Shown: piece after piece, positions 24,088 to 32,604 of the stretch
How the letters are laid out: each line of letters starts with the position of its first letter
Numbering within the stretch: the stretch's first letter is position 1
Source: JAAZPT01 sp034180455
GTDB taxonomy: Bacteria > Bacillota > Clostridia > Christensenellales > Aristaeellaceae
Reading direction: 5' to 3'
Assembly (NCBI GenBank): GCA_034180455.1
Contig: JAXFOG010000032.1
Coordinates: 89,720-153,719, forward strand
DNA length: 64,000 nucleotides
Notes under the pieces: model-generated
Told to the model about the DNA's origin: nothing
What the model saw: the letters and a program-made list of their open reading frames with translations, nothing else
Databases searched by the model: none
Position numbers and translations under genes: made by a program

Positions 24088-24959
24088 AATACGAATTAAA
24101 ATGTGCAGATGCAATAGCAACAGTAGATTCAATTGGTGCAGAGCTTATTTCATTTAAAAAAGACAAAGAATATTTGTGGTATGGTGATGAAAAATATTGG
24201 AAAGGGCATTCTCCAGTACTTTTTCCAAATCCTAGTGTTTTGTTAAATGACAAAATTAAATTCTATGGTAAGGAATATGAAATTCCAAAGCATGGAATTG
24301 TACGTGGTAAGGAGTTTTCAGTTGAAAAAATCACTGAAAATTCTGTAATTTTTAGCTTTAGTAGCTCTGATGAAAGCAAAAAACTATACCCATTTGACTT
24401 TAAACTTTTTGTTGAGCATAGCATCAACAAAAATGGATTTGTTACAAAATATACCGTGAAAAATCTAGATACAAGATCAATGTACTTTTGTATAGGTGCT
24501 CACCCTTCATTTTTGTGCCCTATGGAAGAAAATGAAAACTTTGAGGACTATGATATAGTGTTTGAAAAAAATGAAGACGCTCCAGCATATAGGACTCATA
24601 ATGGCCTGTATATGGATATGGATAAGTATGATATCTTGCTTAACAATACAAATGTTCTCCCTTTAAAATATTCTTATTTTGATGAGGATTCATGTATATT
24701 CAAAGATTTAAACTCAAGCTATATAAAGTTGATAAACAGATCCACACAAAAAGGAATAAAGCTTAACTTTGATAGCTTTGAAGCACTTGTAGTATGGACT
24801 CCAGAGGCCAAGCATGCTCCATTTATATGCATAGAGCCATGGCATGGAATTCCAGCACTAAAAGACGATAGTGGCAATTTTGAAGATAAACCTTATTCTA
24901 TAAAGCTTGATCCTGGCAAGGAATACAGCACATCATTTAGCGTAGAGATCCTACAATAA
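24084..24959 (+). CDS. Aldose 1-epimerase family protein
   Basis: The 291-residue protein has the galactose-mutarotase fold, all beta: EYLWYGDEKYWKGHSPVLFPNPS, HGIVRGKEF, GAHPSF with the catalytic His, and VVWTPEAKHAPFICIEPWHGIP with the catalytic Glu. It belongs to the LacX/YeaD-like group that equilibrates aldose anomers. It starts with TTG overlapping the stop of the glucosidase gene (TTGA), so glucose released from oligosaccharides is a reasonable substrate. Confidence 0.9.
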   Translation: MKYELKCADAIATVDSIGAELISFKKDKEYLWYGDEKYWKGHSPVLFPNPSVLLNDKIKFYGKEYEIPKHGIVRGKEFSVEKITENSVIFSFSSSDESKKLYPFDFKLFVEHSINKNGFVTKYTVKNLDTRSMYFCIGAHPSFLCPMEENENFEDYDIVFEKNEDAPAYRTHNGLYMDMDKYDILLNNTNVLPLKYSYFDEDSCIFKDLNSSYIKLINRSTQKGIKLNFDSFEALVVWTPEAKHAPFICIEPWHGIPALKDDSGNFEDKPYSIKLDPGKEYSTSFSVEILQ

Positions 24960-24978
24960 ATTAAAAATAGAGGGAAAT

Positions 24979-26262
24979 ATGAAGACCGAACAAGAAAAAA
25001 TAAAGACCGGAAGAATATACCTTTTGATATTTGTAATATGCACATTGCTGCTTGCAAGCTCAATTATTTTTACACCACTTGATACAATATTGCCCAATTT
25101 GCTTAAAATACAAACATCTAGTCAAAGACTTTTTAGCGACACGTTTTATGTGGCAGGTAGGGGAGCAAGCGTACTAAATGCTAGTTTAATTGGATATTTT
25201 GTACTTGCGATGCTTCTACTTGCAAATATGAAGCCTGATGGATTCACTGTGGCATGCGTGTTTTTAAGCATGGGCTTTGGCTTTGCAGGTATCTCTCTTT
25301 TAAGCTTATTGCCAATAGTATTTGGCACATGGATATTTGCAAAAATAAAATCAAGTAGATTTAAAAATTACTGCAATGAATGTATACTTGCATTTGGATT
25401 AAGCCCGGTAATAAATCAGATTGCATTTGGATATACTCCAGCATTTGCAAAGCCGGGTCAGATAATAATGGCACTTGCAGTAGCCATGTTAATAGGTATG
25501 AGTGTGCCAGCTATTTCTAAAGAAATAGGCAAAAATCAAGGAAAATATAAGATGCAATATGAGCTTGCTGGTATGGGACTTATAACGCTTATATATTATT
25601 CTGGATATAAGAGCGTAGTTATAGATAGATATAACAATAACCCACTTGCTATTATGAACAATATTTCATCATACAACAGTAACTATTGGGCGATATTCAT
25701 TATATTATTTTTACTTGCTATACTTATTGCTTATCTTATGAATAAGAATTGCTTTAAGGAGTATATTGCACAGATAAAATCAAATGGTGGCGATGATTAT
25801 ATAAGTGAATTCTCTTTTACAAGTATATTGATAAATATATCTACACTGGGATTATTGAGCTTAATATACTTTGCAATAGTAGGAATGAAACTTAATGGAA
25901 TAGCATTTTGTGCATTATTTACAGTTCTTGCTATGGCTTGCATAAGGCTGAATCCTTTCCATATACCTTTTGCAATTATTGGTGTGTTGATTTCAGCTTA
26001 CTCATGTTTGCATTATCTTAACGATCCTATTATGATAATTGGTTTTAGCTTTTCCCTTGGTATAAGTGCCGTATATAAAAATACTTCTGCCATATATGTT
26101 ATAATCGCAGGTATAATATTTAACTATCTTAATATATTTGCCTCAGAGCTTTTTGCAGGATTAAACCTTTATATTGCAGGAACAATGATGGGCATAAGTA
26201 TTTTTACAGTCGAGCTTCTTCATAAGGCCTTTACCTATAAAGAAGAAAAATTAAACTATTAA
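24979..26262 (+). CDS. Polytopic membrane protein, DUF1576-like
   Basis: The 427-residue protein has about 12 hydrophobic helices with few charged residues. The regions GRGASVLNASLIGYFVL, GFGFAGISLLSLLPIVFGTWIFAK and ILAFGLSPVINQIAFGYTPAF resemble the DUF1576 family found in Firmicutes, whose role is not known to me. A Shine-Dalgarno AGAGGGAA precedes the ATG. It lies 19 bases after the epimerase gene and ends in the operon terminator, so it belongs with sugar uptake or metabolism. Transport is only a guess. Confidence 0.7.
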   Translation: MKTEQEKIKTGRIYLLIFVICTLLLASSIIFTPLDTILPNLLKIQTSSQRLFSDTFYVAGRGASVLNASLIGYFVLAMLLLANMKPDGFTVACVFLSMGFGFAGISLLSLLPIVFGTWIFAKIKSSRFKNYCNECILAFGLSPVINQIAFGYTPAFAKPGQIIMALAVAMLIGMSVPAISKEIGKNQGKYKMQYELAGMGLITLIYYSGYKSVVIDRYNNNPLAIMNNISSYNSNYWAIFIILFLLAILIAYLMNKNCFKEYIAQIKSNGGDDYISEFSFTSILINISTLGLLSLIYFAIVGMKLNGIAFCALFTVLAMACIRLNPFHIPFAIIGVLISAYSCLHYLNDPIMIIGFSFSLGISAVYKNTSAIYVIIAGIIFNYLNIFASELFAGLNLYIAGTMMGISIFTVELLHKAFTYKEEKLNY

Positions 26263-26266
26263 AAAA

Positions 26267-26295
26267 TCCTGAGCATTTCGCTCAGGATTTTTTTT
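26267..26295. terminator. Bidirectional terminator between the DUF1576-like gene and yhbY
   Basis: An 8-bp stem TCCTGAGC/GCTCAGGA with loop ATTTC is followed by eight T residues on the plus strand and preceded by six A residues (26,261-26,266), so it can end transcripts from both convergent operons. Confidence 0.93.
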
Positions 26296-26587
26296 AAAGC
26301 TCTTCAAGAATAATTTTCTTGTGTTTTCTGCTTTCTTTATAAATTACAAATTTTCTACCTATGCACTGTATTGGTTCGCTATGTACCCTTTCACATAGAT
26401 CTTCACACGCTTCTCTTGCTTCAATTGGAGCACCTTCCTGAACGGAGCATTTAATAAGCTCCCTTTTTTCAAGAAGATCATAGGCTTCTTTTACAGTTGC
26501 CTCAGTTATGCCATTTATTCCTATGAATAGTACAGGCTCCATTGTGTTTGCCATAGCTCTTAAAGCTGATCTTTGTTTGCTAGTCAT
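26294..26587 (-). CDS. yhbY: CRM-domain ribosome assembly RNA-binding protein YhbY
   Basis: The 97-residue single-domain protein has the CRM fold with LTSKQR-like start, the GINGITEATVKEAYDLLEKRELIKCSV helix-strand core and a C-terminal GRKFVIYKESRK, the GxxF loop that contacts RNA. YhbY binds pre-50S particles in E. coli. It lies nine bases downstream of obg, another large-subunit assembly factor, so both probably act on 50S maturation. Confidence 0.95.
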   Translation of the reverse strand: MTSKQRSALRAMANTMEPVLFIGINGITEATVKEAYDLLEKRELIKCSVQEGAPIEAREACEDLCERVHSEPIQCIGRKFVIYKESRKHKKIILEEL

Positions 26588-26595
26588 ATATACCT

Positions 26596-27861
26596 CTATT
26601 CTATAAAGTCAAATTCCATATCGCCAAGCTTTATGCTGTCACCATCTTTTGCACCTTGTGCACGTAGTTCATCCATAATTCCAAGATTTTCAAGCATCTT
26701 ATGGAACCAGTTAATGCTGTCTTGATCAGAAAAGTTTACTGTATCTATAAGTCTATCTATACCGTCTCCACTTACTTCAAATCCATATTCGGTTTTTTCT
26801 ACGATATATTCTTTTTCTGGAGCAGCCTTGTATACTTCGCTTTCTTGAGGGAAGCTGATTATTGGTGGCAACTCTTTAAGCTTTTCTATTATAAAATCTA
26901 CTAGTTTATCTAGACCTTTATTTGTGGCTGCGCTTGCTACAAAACAATCAAGGCCATGACTTTTAAATTTCTCAACTATTTGATTTACAAGCTCATCATT
27001 AATCAAGTCGCTTTTGTTTAAAACCAGCACCTGTGGTCTATTTTTTAAATCTCCATAAGCCTGCAGTTCCTTGTTAATAGCAAGATAATCCTCATACGGA
27101 TCTCTACCCTCACTACCACTTATGTCAATAACATTTAGTATTAGTCTAGTACGCTCAATATGGCGTAGAAAATAATGTCCTAGTCCTTTGCCCTCACTAG
27201 CGCCTTCTACAAGACCAGGTATATCTGCAAGCACAAAGCTCGTATCATATTTCTGGACTATTCCTAGGTTTGGAGTGAGCGTGGTAAAGTGATAATTGGC
27301 AATTTTGGGTTTAGCTCTAGTAAGCGCAGCTAGTATTGTGCTTTTGCCTACATTTGGGAATCCCACTAAGCCTACATCTGCCAATGTTTTGAGCTCCATA
27401 ATAAACTCAAACATATCATTTTTAATGCCTGGTTTTGCAAAATTTGGAGTCTGCCTTGTTGAGCTTGCAAAGTGAGAATTGCCGAACCCACCTCTTCCAC
27501 CATGCAAAAGTATCTTTTTCTTGTTTGGTTTGTCCATGTCAGCAACTATTAGTCCTGTATCTTTTTGAAATATAACAGTTCCAACTGGTACTTTTATAAG
27601 AAGGCTTTCTCCGTCTTTACCTTTACGAAGGTTGCTTTGTCCGGCCTCTCCATTTTCAGCTACATATTTTGTTTTATATTTAAAGTCTAGCAGAGTGTGC
27701 ATGTTTGGATCTGCCAATATAATTATATCTCCACCTTTGCCACCATCTCCACCGTCAGGGCCACCATTTTGAATAAATTTCTCCCTATGAAATGATACAC
27801 ATCCATTTCCTCCGTCGCCGGCCCTTAATTTTATTGTAACTCTATCTACAAATAATGCCAT
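26596..27861 (-). CDS. obgE: Obg family ribosome assembly GTPase
   Basis: The 421-residue protein has the three Obg domains: a glycine-rich Obg fold (1-158, GGNGCVSFHREKFIQNGGPDGGDGGKGGD), a GTPase (about 159-330, G1 GFPNVGKSTI, G3 DIPGLVEGASEGKGLG, G4 NKSD), and a C-terminal OCT domain (about 350-421), as in most Firmicutes. It acts on 50S assembly and stress signalling. The ATG overlaps the nth stop by one base (TAATG). Confidence 0.97.
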   Translation of the reverse strand: MALFVDRVTIKLRAGDGGNGCVSFHREKFIQNGGPDGGDGGKGGDIIILADPNMHTLLDFKYKTKYVAENGEAGQSNLRKGKDGESLLIKVPVGTVIFQKDTGLIVADMDKPNKKKILLHGGRGGFGNSHFASSTRQTPNFAKPGIKNDMFEFIMELKTLADVGLVGFPNVGKSTILAALTRAKPKIANYHFTTLTPNLGIVQKYDTSFVLADIPGLVEGASEGKGLGHYFLRHIERTRLILNVIDISGSEGRDPYEDYLAINKELQAYGDLKNRPQVLVLNKSDLINDELVNQIVEKFKSHGLDCFVASAATNKGLDKLVDFIIEKLKELPPIISFPQESEVYKAAPEKEYIVEKTEYGFEVSGDGIDRLIDTVNFSDQDSINWFHKMLENLGIMDELRAQGAKDGDSIKLGDMEFDFIE

Positions 27862-28511
27862 TATATCTCCTTCTTGATCTTTTTATAATAATCACATAAT
27901 TCTTGTAAGTCGCAGTCTTTGCAGAGTGGATTTCTAGCCTTGCATACACGTCTGCCGTGAAATATCAGCCAGTGATGAGCGTCTATCCACTTTTCTTGTG
28001 GAATGTTCTTCATAAGCTGCTTTTCTGTTTCCTCAACATTTTTTGCTTTGGCAAGACCAATTCTATTGCTTACTCTGAAAACATGAGTATCTACTGCTAT
28101 ACTTGGCACATGAAATGCATTTGCCATTACTACATTCGCTGTTTTTCTTCCTACTCCTGGCAATTCCTGTAAAGAATCCATATCATCAGGAACCTTGCCA
28201 TTGTATTTTTCTACAAGTATTTTACTGGCATTTATAATATTTTTAGCCTTTGAGGCAAACCCACAACTACGCACCAAAGCATGTAGATCTTCCTCTGAAC
28301 ATTCTGCCATGGCAAAAGCATCGGGATATCGCCTAAAAACCTCTGGAGTAACCTTGTTCACCTGTACATCAGTACACTGTGCCGATAAAATCGTTGCCAC
28401 AAGTGTTTCAAAAGGATTATGAAAAATAAGCTCTGGACCAGCGCTTGGATACATCTCTTGTAATTTTTGAATTATTAGATTGTTTTTTTGGGATTTTGAT
28501 AATTTTGTCAT
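27861..28511 (-). CDS. nth: Endonuclease III
   Basis: The 216-residue DNA glycosylase/AP lyase removes oxidised pyrimidines. LPGVGRKTANVVMANAF is the helix-hairpin-helix with the catalytic Lys, VDTHVFRVSNR has the catalytic Asp, and CKARNPLCKDCDLQELC (Cys-X6-Cys-X2-Cys-X5-Cys) ligates the [4Fe-4S] cluster. The start has AATG after a weak site, and the gene lies first in nth-obg-yhbY. A 125-base gap separates it from the traX-like gene upstream and shows no clear structure. Confidence 0.97.
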   Translation of the reverse strand: MTKLSKSQKNNLIIQKLQEMYPSAGPELIFHNPFETLVATILSAQCTDVQVNKVTPEVFRRYPDAFAMAECSEEDLHALVRSCGFASKAKNIINASKILVEKYNGKVPDDMDSLQELPGVGRKTANVVMANAFHVPSIAVDTHVFRVSNRIGLAKAKNVEETEKQLMKNIPQEKWIDAHHWLIFHGRRVCKARNPLCKDCDLQELCDYYKKIKKEI

Positions 28512-28636
28512 TTATATTAGTTAGATTCTGGTAAGTCAATAAAAGTTTTGAAATAAACTTAATAAAGTATCTTATTATGTTAAATTCATTTTGCCATATA
28601 TAAATATACATTATTCACTCGTGTTTTTCAACCTGC

Positions 28637-29374
28637 TTATTTTAATATATATTGTAGTAAAGCAATTAGAAATAGGTGTGCTGGGTAAAGTGAGTAGCTA
28701 ATCCATTTATTTATTTTGATACCACTATTTGTATTTATTAGTATAAAAGGTAAGGCAAGAATGGCAAGTCCTTGCATACTAAGCCATGGAGATATAATTT
28801 GCACAAATCTATTACCATAGTTTATGTTAATACCAAATAGACTCTGCATGGAGAAGCTGCTTATACCCCAGTACATAGTAAAAGTAATAAAGAATGCCAA
28901 AACACTAGCTTTGCTTTCTTTTGCAAGATATAATAGCATTACAAACAACACTCCAGATTTACCATAATCTACGTTTATATAAGATGTTAAAGCTAGCACG
29001 ATAAGTGGAATCAAAAATCTTGTCACATAGTTTTTTGTTTGCATACCAGCTATGCCAAGAAGTGCAAGGGACAGAGTGAATAATATATTAAGATTATTCC
29101 AGTAATGTCCTAGCACATAATTATAGATTGGTTGAGAAATAAAAGCCAATGCAAGCACTCTTAATATATATATCCAAATGTTCTTAGTATATGATGCTCC
29201 AAGTACTATGCCCCATGCAAATAAAGGGAATGAAATTCTACCTAACACTCTTAATTCGTTGATTTCTGGATATATTGTAGCACCCATATGATCTATAATC
29301 ATAAAAATCAGAGCAAAGATTTTTATAAATGCACTGTCTGTATTGCAGTTTGTAAATTTCTTTATATCTTGCAT
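28637..29374 (-). CDS. TraX family membrane protein
   Basis: The ATG at 29,372-29,374 is chosen because GGAGGT lies five bases upstream; the frame extends 49 more codons as a low-complexity hydrophobic stretch with no ribosome site. The 245-residue product has about eight membrane helices and TraX signatures near the start: IKIFALIFMIIDHMGAT and LRVLGRISFPLFAWGIVLG, and an ending YSLYPAHLFLIALL. TraX of F plasmid acetylates pilin, but chromosomal homologues have unknown function and resemble membrane acyltransferases (the DHMG His-Asp site). No conjugation genes are near. Confidence 0.85.
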   Translation of the reverse strand: MQDIKKFTNCNTDSAFIKIFALIFMIIDHMGATIYPEINELRVLGRISFPLFAWGIVLGASYTKNIWIYILRVLALAFISQPIYNYVLGHYWNNLNILFTLSLALLGIAGMQTKNYVTRFLIPLIVLALTSYINVDYGKSGVLFVMLLYLAKESKASVLAFFITFTMYWGISSFSMQSLFGININYGNRFVQIISPWLSMQGLAILALPFILINTNSGIKINKWISYSLYPAHLFLIALLQYILK

Positions 29375-29489
29375 AATTACCTCCGTATATATTATACCAA
29401 AATAATTTTTGAGTGAAAATATAATAAATATATAGAAATTCTCCGTTTTATATGATAAAATAACAAAGAGCATTAGGAAAGGAAAGAAA

Positions 29490-30557
29490 ATGAATAGGAT
29501 AGACAATTTATTTGCGAGCATCTCGCTTAAAAATAATCAAGCAGTAGTACTGCATTCTGCTCCTAACATATATTATATGTCAGCTTATACTGGAGAAGGT
29601 ATTGTAGTGATTGCTCATAACATTAAAGCGATAATTACCGACTTTAGATATACAGAGCAAGCAGAAAAACAGTCTCCAGACTTTGAAATTATCATGGTAG
29701 ATGCTCAGCATAACCATAATAAGTGCCTTGCAGATTTGCTTTATAAGAATGATATTTCTTCAGTGTATGCAGAGCAGGATTTCATAAGTCATAAAAGTTA
29801 CGAGATATTGCAGAATGCAATCAAGAATGTTTCGATTCTAGATCTTGGCAACAGCATTCGTCTGCTTCGCTCCATAAAAGATGAAAAAGAGATAAGCTAT
29901 ATCAGGAAAGCCTGTGAGATCACAGGTGAATCATTGCTTGCACTGCTTCCATTTATTAAAGAAGGATGCACTGAAAAAGAGATTACTGCAAGACTTGAGT
30001 ACATCATGAAGCAAAAGGGTAGCGACGAGCTAGCTTTCAACACTATATGTGCAGCTGGAGCAAACGGATCTTTGCCACATGCTGTGCCTGGTGAATACAA
30101 GGTTCAAAAGGGCGATATAATTACTTTTGACTTTGGCGCAAAATACAAAGGTTACTGTGCTGATATGACCAGAAATGTATCGATAGGAACCCCAAGCGAC
30201 ACAATGGCAAAAGTATTTGATACAGTAAAAGAAGCTCAGCAGTTAGGTAAGGACGCCTTAAAGCCAGGAGTAAAGTGTAGCGATATTGATAAAAAAGTTA
30301 GAGACTTTATTGCAGACAAGGGTTATGCTGGAAGATTTGGGCATGGACTTGGTCATGCAGTAGGTATAGAGATACACGAAGAACCAAGACTTAGCCCCTC
30401 ATGCGACGATATTACTAAGGTCAACCATATTTTAACCGTAGAGCCTGGTATATATCTTCCAGGAATAGGTGGAGTAAGAATAGAGGACAGCTGTCTTGTT
30501 ACAGAAAATGGCAATGAAGCATTGACCACTATTAGCAGAGATTTATTTATCGTATAA
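29490..30557 (+). CDS. M24 family aminopeptidase P-like (Xaa-Pro peptidase)
   Basis: The 355-residue protein has a creatinase N-terminal domain (1-125) and a pita-bread M24 domain. Metal ligands are present: FDFGAKYKGYCADMTR (two Asp), GHGLGHAVGIEIHE (His), LTVEPGIYLPGIGG (Glu) and GVRIEDSCLV (Glu). It removes an N-terminal residue before proline in the cytosol. AGGAAAGGAAAG precedes the ATG. It lies 36 bases upstream of efp, the pairing seen in B. subtilis and many clostridia (papA/yqhT-efp), and both relate to proline-containing proteins. Confidence 0.94.
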   Translation: MNRIDNLFASISLKNNQAVVLHSAPNIYYMSAYTGEGIVVIAHNIKAIITDFRYTEQAEKQSPDFEIIMVDAQHNHNKCLADLLYKNDISSVYAEQDFISHKSYEILQNAIKNVSILDLGNSIRLLRSIKDEKEISYIRKACEITGESLLALLPFIKEGCTEKEITARLEYIMKQKGSDELAFNTICAAGANGSLPHAVPGEYKVQKGDIITFDFGAKYKGYCADMTRNVSIGTPSDTMAKVFDTVKEAQQLGKDALKPGVKCSDIDKKVRDFIADKGYAGRFGHGLGHAVGIEIHEEPRLSPSCDDITKVNHILTVEPGIYLPGIGGVRIEDSCLVTENGNEALTTISRDLFIV

Positions 30558-30593
30558 CTATATTCTATTTGAAATTTGAACGGAGGAACTATT

Positions 30594-31154
30594 TTGATTA
30601 CAGCAGGAGATTTTAGAAAAGGCATCACTATTGAATGGGATGGTGGAGTTTGGAACATTGTGGACTTTCAGCATGTAAAGCCTGGCAAAGGCTCTGCTTT
30701 TGTTCGTACCAAACTTAAGAACATTATGACCGGTGCAGTTATAGAGCGCACATTTAACCCTACCGATAAAACACCAAGGGCAATAATCGAGACAAAGGAA
30801 ATGCAGTATTCTTATAAGGACGGCAATCTTTATTATTTCATGGATACCGAAACTTATGAGCAGATACCACTTAATCAGGATCAGGTTGAAGATGCTACAC
30901 CTTTCATTCGTGAAGGCGACAATGTAACCATGAGATTTTTCAAGGGTAGTCCATTCTCTGTTGAGCCACCAAACTTTGTTGTGCTGGAAGTAACACAGAC
31001 AGAGCCAGGATTCAAGGGAGATACTGCTAGCAATACATATAAACCTGCTACTGTTGAAACAGGCTTTACACTGCAAGTGCCTCTGTTTATTAACATTGGT
31101 GATAAAATTCGTATCGATACTCGCGAGGGTGGAGAATATATGGAAAGAGCATAG
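30594..31154 (+). CDS. efp: Translation elongation factor P
   Basis: The 186-residue EF-P has a KOW-like N-domain starting ITAGDFRKGITIEWDG, the tip loop KPGKGSAFVRTK with the Lys that is modified in Firmicutes, and OB domains ending KGDTASNTYKPATVETG and GDKIRIDTREGGEYMER. It rescues ribosomes stalled at polyprolines. The start is TTG at 30,594, seven bases after GGAGG (30,582-30,586); an earlier TTG at 30,576 precedes the ribosome site and is rejected. Confidence 0.97.
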   Translation: MITAGDFRKGITIEWDGGVWNIVDFQHVKPGKGSAFVRTKLKNIMTGAVIERTFNPTDKTPRAIIETKEMQYSYKDGNLYYFMDTETYEQIPLNQDQVEDATPFIREGDNVTMRFFKGSPFSVEPPNFVVLEVTQTEPGFKGDTASNTYKPATVETGFTLQVPLFINIGDKIRIDTREGGEYMERA

Positions 31155-31163
31155 GAGGATTAA

Positions 31164-31568
31164 ATGAGCAAATTGTCAGAAAAGTTAGCATACCTAAAGG
31201 GCCTTATGGAAGGGATGAACCTAAAGGAAAAAGAGCCTGAGACAAAGATAATTAGTGGAATTCTTGAGGCTATGGAACTTGCAAATGAGAGATTGGATTA
31301 CCTTGAAGATAAGGCAGACGATATGGATGACTATATCAACGAGATAGATCACGATCTTGGCGATCTAGAAGATTTTGTGGCAGGCGATGACGAAGATGAG
31401 TGCTGCTGCCATGATCACGATTTAGATGATTATGATGAAGAAGATGAGGATGTAAGTTATGAGTGCCCTGAGTGTGGCGCAGAAGTAGAACTTGATCCAG
31501 ACAAACTAATGGCTGAAGACGAACCAAAATGCCCCGAATGTGGCGCATCTATGTTTACAGAAGAATAA
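31164..31568 (+). CDS. CD1247-like zinc-ribbon protein with an acidic centre
   Basis: The 134-residue protein begins with the helical AYLKGLMEGM and EAMELANERLDYLEDKADDMDDYI pattern of the CD1247 N-terminal family, has a very acidic middle with an unusual ECCCHDHD cluster (about residues 74-82), and ends with a zinc ribbon CPECG-X17-20-CPECG. Similar clostridial proteins are often mislabelled AraC regulators; the function is unknown. GGAGG precedes the ATG, and it is the last gene of the M24-efp operon. Confidence 0.82.
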   Translation: MSKLSEKLAYLKGLMEGMNLKEKEPETKIISGILEAMELANERLDYLEDKADDMDDYINEIDHDLGDLEDFVAGDDEDECCCHDHDLDDYDEEDEDVSYECPECGAEVELDPDKLMAEDEPKCPECGASMFTEE

Positions 31569-31573
31569 TTTAT

Positions 31574-31599
31574 TGCGAAGCTACGGCTTCGCTTTTTTT
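31574..31599 (+). terminator. Terminator of the M24-efp-CD1247 operon
   Basis: A 7-bp stem GCGAAGC/GCTTCGC with loop TACG (31,574-31,591) is followed by eight T residues, six bases after the stop codon. The 244 bases after it, up to the minD start, contain the promoter below and nothing else recognised. Confidence 0.92.
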
Positions 31600-31788
31600 A
31601 CCATATTTTATAAATTTCAATATTGTTAAAACTTTTTATACTTAGCCAAGTAGAGTGAAAGCAAACGTTACTCCAGTAAAGCAAGTGTTTTATCATATTG
31701 AATTTTTTATTTAATAAACTTCTAATATACTAATGATGAATGAATATTATCTTTTTTGCTACATGAATATTGTTTGCAAGTCGTACTA

Positions 31789-31817
31789 TTGAAAATATTC
31801 TTGGAAATGTATATAAT
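31789..31817 (+). promoter_or_regulatory. Promoter of the minD-rodA operon
   Basis: TTGAAA (31,789-31,794) and TATAAT (31,812-31,817) are 17 bases apart. The leader before the minD ATG is about 20 bases and contains GGAGG. This promoter may drive part or all of the ten-gene run that follows. Confidence 0.75.
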
Positions 31818-31843
31818 TGAATGATTAAATGTTGGAGGATTAT

Positions 31844-32602
31844 ATGGCGAAAAAAATAATAATCACTAGTGGCAAGGGAGGCGTAGGCAAGACCACCATT
31901 TCTGCAATGCTGGCTGTAGAACTTGCACTAATGGGCAAAAAGACACTTGTATTTGATTATGATACTGGACTTAGAAATCAAGATATAATTCTCGGAATGC
32001 AGAATGAAGTAGTTTATAATGTTATAGATTTTATTGAAGGTAATGCCAATATAGATCAAATTTTGATACAACATAGAAATTATCCCAATTTATATCTACT
32101 ATCTACAAGCCAATATGCCAAGCAAAACGATATTGATTCTGATGATCTTAAGAAGGTGCTTGATGCTGTTGATTCAAAATTTGATTTTATTATTATTGAT
32201 TCGCCTGCAGGTATTGAAAAATATGTTAAAAATGCAATAAAAAAAGTTGATGTTAGAATAGTTATAAGCACCTGCGACGATGTGTGCATTCGCGATGCAG
32301 AAAAAGTAATATTTGAAATAAATAAGCGAGAGTTGGGCAGACCATATCTTTTAGTAAATAAGGTGAATCCAAAGCTAGTGCTAAGAGGGAGCTGCTATTC
32401 TCCACAAAAGGTTGCAGAAATACTTGATACAGAACTTTTGGGCTATGTGCAGGACGATATTAAAATAAAGGAAGCAATAAATAGCACAGGCCTTCCCGAC
32501 AGAAGTAGCATATCTTTTATGGCTATAAACAGAATAGCTAGACGTCTGCTTGGCGAAAAAGTTGAAATACCAAAAATAAAAAAGAGATTTTTGTTTTTCT
32601 AA
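31844..32602 (+). CDS. minD: Septum site-determining ATPase MinD
   Basis: The 252-residue P-loop ATPase has the deviant Walker A SGKGGVGKTT near residue 9, DYDTGLRNQD, FIIIDSPAGIEKYVKNAI, and ends in a basic amphipathic helix PKIKKRFLFF, the MinD membrane-targeting sequence. The ATG at 31,844 lies five bases after GGAGG; an upstream ATG at 31,829 precedes that site. MinD places the septum with MinC and DivIVA or MinE. Neither minC nor minE is in the window. Confidence 0.93.
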   Translation: MAKKIIITSGKGGVGKTTISAMLAVELALMGKKTLVFDYDTGLRNQDIILGMQNEVVYNVIDFIEGNANIDQILIQHRNYPNLYLLSTSQYAKQNDIDSDDLKKVLDAVDSKFDFIIIDSPAGIEKYVKNAIKKVDVRIVISTCDDVCIRDAEKVIFEINKRELGRPYLLVNKVNPKLVLRGSCYSPQKVAEILDTELLGYVQDDIKIKEAINSTGLPDRSSISFMAINRIARRLLGEKVEIPKIKKRFLFF

Positions 32603-32604
32603 AA

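Noticed and set aside
28637..29521. The long form of the TraX-like protein with 49 additional residues
   Set aside because: The added stretch is hydrophobic low-complexity with no ribosome site, while GGAGGT sits five bases before the internal ATG, and the TraX motifs start after it.
30576..30593. An earlier TTG start for efp adding six residues
   Set aside because: The TTG lies upstream of the GGAGG that serves 30,594, and the added residues would be read through the ribosome site.
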